Shown here: positions 40,306 to 43,713 of the stretch, in pieces
Layout: each line of letters begins with the position of its first letter
Numbering within the stretch: the first letter of the stretch is position 1
Origin: Chloroflexota bacterium
Lineage (GTDB): Bacteria; Chloroflexota; Anaerolineae; Aggregatilineales; Ch27
NCBI GenBank assembly: GCA_019873685.1
Contig: JAIOAT010000024.1
Coordinates: forward strand, 1 to 43,713
Direction: 5' to 3'
DNA: 43,713 nt
The notes under the pieces: generated by a model
What the model was told of the DNA's origin: nothing
The model's input: only the letters and a program-made list of their open reading frames with translations
The model's database searches: none
Made by a program: the position numbers and the translations under genes

Positions 40306-41208
40306 ATGATCAGCGGCACGGTCTTCGACATCAGGCGCTTCTCCATTCACGACGGGCCGGGCATCCGCACCACGGTCTTCCTCAAGGGCTGCAGCCTGCG
40401 CTGCTGGTGGTGCCATAACCCGGAAAGCCAGCGTCCCCGCCCGGAACTCATCCTGCGCCCGGAACGGTGCATCGTTTGCGGGGCCTGTGTCGAGACCTGC
40501 CCGGTCGGGGCGATCCGGGCCAACGGCCAGGGCTATGTCACCGACCGCGCTATCTGTGACGACTGCGGGGCGTGCGTCGCGGCCTGCTACGCCGACGCGC
40601 GGGAGATGGTAGGCCGCACCATGACCGTCTCCGAGGTTATGGCCGAAGTCCTGCGCGATACCACTTTTTACGAAGGGGAAGGCGGAGTGACTTTTTCCGG
40701 TGGAGAGCCGCTACTCCAGCCGGAATTCCTGCTGGCGCTGTTGCAGGCCTGTAAAGCCCGCGACCTGCACACGGCACTGGACACCTGTGGTTATGCCCCG
40801 CCGGAGGCGCTTGAGCGCGTCCGCGAGTATGTTGATCTCTTCCTCTACGACCTCAAGCTGATGGATGGCGAACGTCACCGCCGCTTCACCGGCGCGGATA
40901 ACGATCTCATCCTGCGCAACCTCGAACGGCTGGCGGCCACCGGGAGCCGTATCATCGTCCGCGTCCCGGTCATCCCCGGCCTGAACGACGATCCCGCCGA
41001 TATTGCCGCGATCGGGGAATATGTCAGCGCCCTGCCAGCCGTTGAGCGCCTTGACCTGCTGCCTTACCACCGCATGGGGGCCGACAAATACGCCCGCCTG
41101 GCCCGCCCTGATCCCCTGCCGCCGACTGATCCACCTCCGGCAGCGCAGATGGCCGAACTGCAACGCCAGCTGGAAGCCTACGGCCTGGCCGTCAAGATAG
41201 GAGGATGA
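40306..41208 (+). CDS. Glycyl-radical enzyme activase (radical SAM)
   Basis: A 300-residue radical SAM protein of the PFL-activase family. The SAM-binding cluster motif CxxxCxxC is at Cys29, Cys33 and Cys36 (GCSLRCWWCHNPE). Two ferredoxin-type clusters follow as an insert, CIVCGACVETCPVGAI and CDDCGACVAACYADA, as in activases of non-PFL glycyl radical enzymes. GGEPLLQPEF and the later barrel motifs (LYDLKLMD, RVPVIPGLNDD) are also present. It would abstract hydrogen from the conserved Gly of the partner encoded next. Its stop lies 5 nt before the partner's likely start, within the AGGAGG ribosome site, so the pair is coupled. Confidence 0.93.
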   Translation: MISGTVFDIRRFSIHDGPGIRTTVFLKGCSLRCWWCHNPESQRPRPELILRPERCIVCGACVETCPVGAIRANGQGYVTDRAICDDCGACVAACYADAREMVGRTMTVSEVMAEVLRDTTFYEGEGGVTFSGGEPLLQPEFLLALLQACKARDLHTALDTCGYAPPEALERVREYVDLFLYDLKLMDGERHRRFTGADNDLILRNLERLAATGSRIIVRVPVIPGLNDDPADIAAIGEYVSALPAVERLDLLPYHRMGADKYARLARPDPLPPTDPPPAAQMAELQRQLEAYGLAVKIGG

Positions 41209-41213
41209 CGCCT

Positions 41214-43583
41214 ATGCCCATGACCAAACGTGTCGCCCGGCTCCGCCAGCGCAGCCTGGAAGCCCGGCCTACCCTTTCCCCGGAGCGCGCCCTGCTGATG
41301 ACCCGCTTCTACCAGCAGGAGACCGAGCGCTGCTCTGTCCCGGTACAGCGGGCGCGGGCCTTCGCCTACCTGCTGGAGCACAAGACCATCTGCATCCAGG
41401 ATGACGAGCTGATCGTCGGGGAAAAGGGGCCAGCCCCCAAAGCTACACCCACCTATCCGGAGCTATGCTGCCATTCGCTGGCCGACCTGGACATCCTCAA
41501 CACGCGGGAGAAAATCTCGTTCGCCGTCAGCCCGGAGACCTTCCAGCTGTATGCGGATGAGATCATCCCCTTCTGGCGGGGCAAGACCATGCGGGAGATG
41601 ATCCTGCGGGAGATGACGCCGGAATGGATCGCCGCGTATGAGGCGGGCGTCTTCACCGAGTTCATGGAGCAACGTTCCCCCGGCCACACTGTGCTGGACG
41701 ACAAGATCTATCACAAAGGCATGCTGGACTTCATCGCCGAGATCGACGCTCGCCTGGCCAGCCTGGATTACCTGAACGACCCGCAGGCCTACGCCCGTCA
41801 GGAGCAACTCAAGGCGATGCGCATCGCTGCGCAGGCGCTGATCCGCTTTGCCGAACGGCACGCTGAACACGCCCGTGAGCTCGCCGCGCAAACCACCGAT
41901 CCGCGCCGCAAGCAGGAACTGGAGCGCATCGCCGCCGTCTGCGAGCATGTCCCGGCTCATCCGCCCCGCGACTTCTGGGAGGCACTGCAATACTACTGGT
42001 TTGTGCATCTGGGCGTGACCATCGAACTCAATCCGTGGGACGCTTTCAACCCCGGGCGGCTCGACCAGCACCTGGAGCCGTTCTACCGGCAGGGTCTGGC
42101 CGATGGCACCCTCACCCGCGAGATGGCTGAGGAGTTGCTGCACTGCTTCTGGATCAAGTTCAACAACCAGCCCGCCCCGCCCAAGGTCGGCGTGACCGCT
42201 GCCGAGAGCAGCACTTATACTGACTTCGCCCAGATCAACCTGGGCGGCCTGAAGCCCGACGGCTCCGATGGCGTCAATGAGGTTACCTACCTGCTGCTGG
42301 ACGTGATCGAGGAAATGCGTCTGCTGCAGCCCAGTTCGTCGATCCAGGTCAGCAAGAAAAGCCCGGATCGCTTCATCAAGCGGGCCGCGCGGATCATCCG
42401 CACCGGCTTCGGGCAGCCATCGATCTTCAACACTGACGCCGTCATCCAGGAGATGATCCGCGCCGGGAAGTCGGTCATCGACGCCCGCAACGGCGGGACC
42501 AGCGGCTGCGTGGAGACCGGCGCCTTTGGCAAAGAGAACTACAACCTGACCGGCTATTTCAACCTGCCCAAGGTGTTGGAGATTACCCTGCATAACGGCG
42601 TTGATCCGCGCACGGGGAAGCGCATCGGCCTGGAGACTGGCGACCCGCGCGACTTCGCCAGCTTTGAAGCGCTTTTCGCCGCCTTCGAGCGCCAGCTTCG
42701 CTACTTCATCGACATCAAGATACGCGGCAACAACGTCATCGAGCGGCTGTATGCCACGTATATGCCTGCCCCGTTTCTCTCCCTGCTGATCGATGACTGC
42801 ATTGCCACCGGCAAGGACTACCACGATGGCGGGGCGCGCTACAACACCTCGTACATTCAGGGGGTGGGGCTGGGGTCGATCACCGATTCGCTGGCCGCCC
42901 TCAAGTACCACGTCTTCGAGCAGCATACATTCTCGATGGACGCCCTGCTGGCCATCCTGGCCGATGACTTTGAAGGCCACCAGCGCGAGCGGCAGCTCCT
43001 GCTCAACCGCACGCCCAAGTACGGCAACGATGACGACTACGCCGATGCGATCATGGTGCGCGTGTTTGAGACTTATTTCAATGCCATTGACGGGCGGCCC
43101 AATACCCGTGGCGGGCGCTATTGCATCGATCTGCTGCCCACCACCTGCCATGTCTACTTCGGCTCTGTGATCGGTGCATTGCCGGATGGCCGCCGGGCCT
43201 GGCAGCCGCTTTCGGAAGGCATCTCGCCGGTGCAGGGCATGGACCGCCACGGCCCCACCGCCGTACTGCGCTCGGCAGCCAAGATGGATCACGTGCGCAC
43301 TGGCGGCACGCTGCTTAACCAGCGCTTCGCGCCGCAGGTACTGGCCAGCGATGACGACCTGGACAAACTGGTGCAACTGGTGCGGACATACTTCCGGATG
43401 GATGGGCATCACATCCAGTTCAACGTCGTCGATTCGGCCACGTTGCGGGACGCCCAGCAGCATCCGGAGCAGTACCGCGACCTGATCGTGCGTGTCGCCG
43501 GCTACAGCGATTACTTCTGCGATCTGGGCCGGGCGCTGCAGGACGAGATCATCGCCCGCACCGCCCATGAGGCGCTGGCCTGA
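41214..43583 (+). CDS. Glycyl radical enzyme, probably trans-4-hydroxy-L-proline dehydratase (HypD-like)
   Basis: A 789-residue glycyl radical enzyme. The active-site Cys is Cys432 in GGTSGCVETGAFGKENY, with Glu two residues after it (CxE) as in dehydratase-type members. The glycyl radical loop is VRVAGYSDYF with Gly763. The phrases GAFGKENYNLTGYFNL, GGARYNTSYIQGVG and LLPTTCHVYFG are those I associate with HypD, which dehydrates hydroxyproline to pyrroline carboxylate; other dehydratase or lyase subtypes cannot be excluded. No proC lies in the window. I chose the ATG at 41214, 9 nt after AGGAGG; the ATG at 41205 directly abuts that site. The preceding gene is its activase. Confidence 0.88.
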   Translation: MPMTKRVARLRQRSLEARPTLSPERALLMTRFYQQETERCSVPVQRARAFAYLLEHKTICIQDDELIVGEKGPAPKATPTYPELCCHSLADLDILNTREKISFAVSPETFQLYADEIIPFWRGKTMREMILREMTPEWIAAYEAGVFTEFMEQRSPGHTVLDDKIYHKGMLDFIAEIDARLASLDYLNDPQAYARQEQLKAMRIAAQALIRFAERHAEHARELAAQTTDPRRKQELERIAAVCEHVPAHPPRDFWEALQYYWFVHLGVTIELNPWDAFNPGRLDQHLEPFYRQGLADGTLTREMAEELLHCFWIKFNNQPAPPKVGVTAAESSTYTDFAQINLGGLKPDGSDGVNEVTYLLLDVIEEMRLLQPSSSIQVSKKSPDRFIKRAARIIRTGFGQPSIFNTDAVIQEMIRAGKSVIDARNGGTSGCVETGAFGKENYNLTGYFNLPKVLEITLHNGVDPRTGKRIGLETGDPRDFASFEALFAAFERQLRYFIDIKIRGNNVIERLYATYMPAPFLSLLIDDCIATGKDYHDGGARYNTSYIQGVGLGSITDSLAALKYHVFEQHTFSMDALLAILADDFEGHQRERQLLLNRTPKYGNDDDYADAIMVRVFETYFNAIDGRPNTRGGRYCIDLLPTTCHVYFGSVIGALPDGRRAWQPLSEGISPVQGMDRHGPTAVLRSAAKMDHVRTGGTLLNQRFAPQVLASDDDLDKLVQLVRTYFRMDGHHIQFNVVDSATLRDAQQHPEQYRDLIVRVAGYSDYFCDLGRALQDEIIARTAHEALA

Positions 43584-43615
43584 CGCCTGTTCACCCATCC
43601 AGCCTGTTCATCCTG

Positions 43616-43658
43616 CCGCCCCGTCGCATGGCCGGAATCACCCGCTGCGGCGGGGCGG
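43616..43658 (+). terminator. Possible terminator hairpin after the glycyl radical operon
   Basis: The 8-bp arms CCGCCCCG and CGGGGCGG are perfect but separated by a 27-nt loop, and no T-run follows. Confidence 0.35.
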
Positions 43659-43670
43659 ATGATTCCACCC

Positions 43671-43699
43671 TTGAGCGAGCGCCCTGCCGGTCTTACAAT
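43671..43699 (+). promoter_or_regulatory. Promoter for a gene beyond the right edge
   Basis: TTGAGC (43671-43676), a 17-nt spacer and TACAAT (43694-43699). The downstream gene is not in the window. Confidence 0.65.
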
Positions 43700-43713
43700 C
43701 GCCGCGTGTGATC

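Noticed and set aside
41463-43598. 711-codon open frame antisense to the glycyl radical enzyme gene
   Set aside because: It mirrors a well-recognised gene codon for codon, has no protein-family features, and arises from high GC with few stop codons.

Overview
This is a GC-rich bacterial chromosomal window. The gene content (Mut7-C RNase, YacL-type PIN-TRAM protein, LuxR-type NB-ARC/TPR regulator, membrane-anchored TPR proteins with Thr/Pro linkers, multihaem cytochromes, a glycyl radical enzyme) suggests Chloroflexota, Anaerolineae-like. This is inference; no rRNA or universal marker here fixes it. No IS element, prophage or CRISPR array was seen.

Left arm (1-8.6 kb), mostly minus strand: tRNA-Glu with its own promoter, a DUF4013 membrane protein, an AstE/AspA-like protein without the usual zinc ligands, a diacylglycerol-kinase-type lipid kinase, and a zinc-uptake set (Fur/Zur regulator, binding protein, ATPase, permease) with a 21-bp dyad that may be the Zur operator. 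Then come a TolB-like propeller, a membrane thioredoxin-like protein and a small SelW/Rdx-type gene. That gene has an in-frame TGA at the redox position (CxxU) followed by a SECIS-like hairpin, so it is probably a selenoprotein.

Middle (8.6-25.3 kb): an FHA/zinc-ribbon protein, a creatininase-family hydrolase, an ArsR/DUF2087 regulator, a PIN-TRAM protein plus a 56-aa membrane protein, a Mut7-C RNase, small zinc-ribbon and Lys-rich proteins, a large LuxR-family ATPase regulator, a secreted serine-hydrolase-like protein without its catalytic residues, a TrpC-like protein without most of its catalytic residues, three tandem TPR membrane proteins and an SDR protein.

Right arm (25.3-43.7 kb): a probable new structured RNA (about 25342-25510, minus) with a 17-nt match to the 16S rRNA 3' tail complement and a loop that can mask it; then what looks like a respiratory island of a six-domain periplasmic rhodanese, an 11-haem lipoprotein cytochrome split by one in-frame TGA, a LysR regulator, and an octahaem cytochrome / 4Fe-4S / NrfD operon. 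Next are a membrane TIR-domain protein, a small exported protein, an AT-richer repeat-bounded island with one SRPBCC gene, NAD-dependent DNA ligase, and a glycyl radical enzyme (HypD-like) with its activase.

The likeliest undescribed system is the rhodanese-multihaem-NrfD island, which would couple sulfane-sulfur chemistry outside the membrane to the quinone pool. The most specific sequence-level discoveries are the selenoprotein and the structured RNA.
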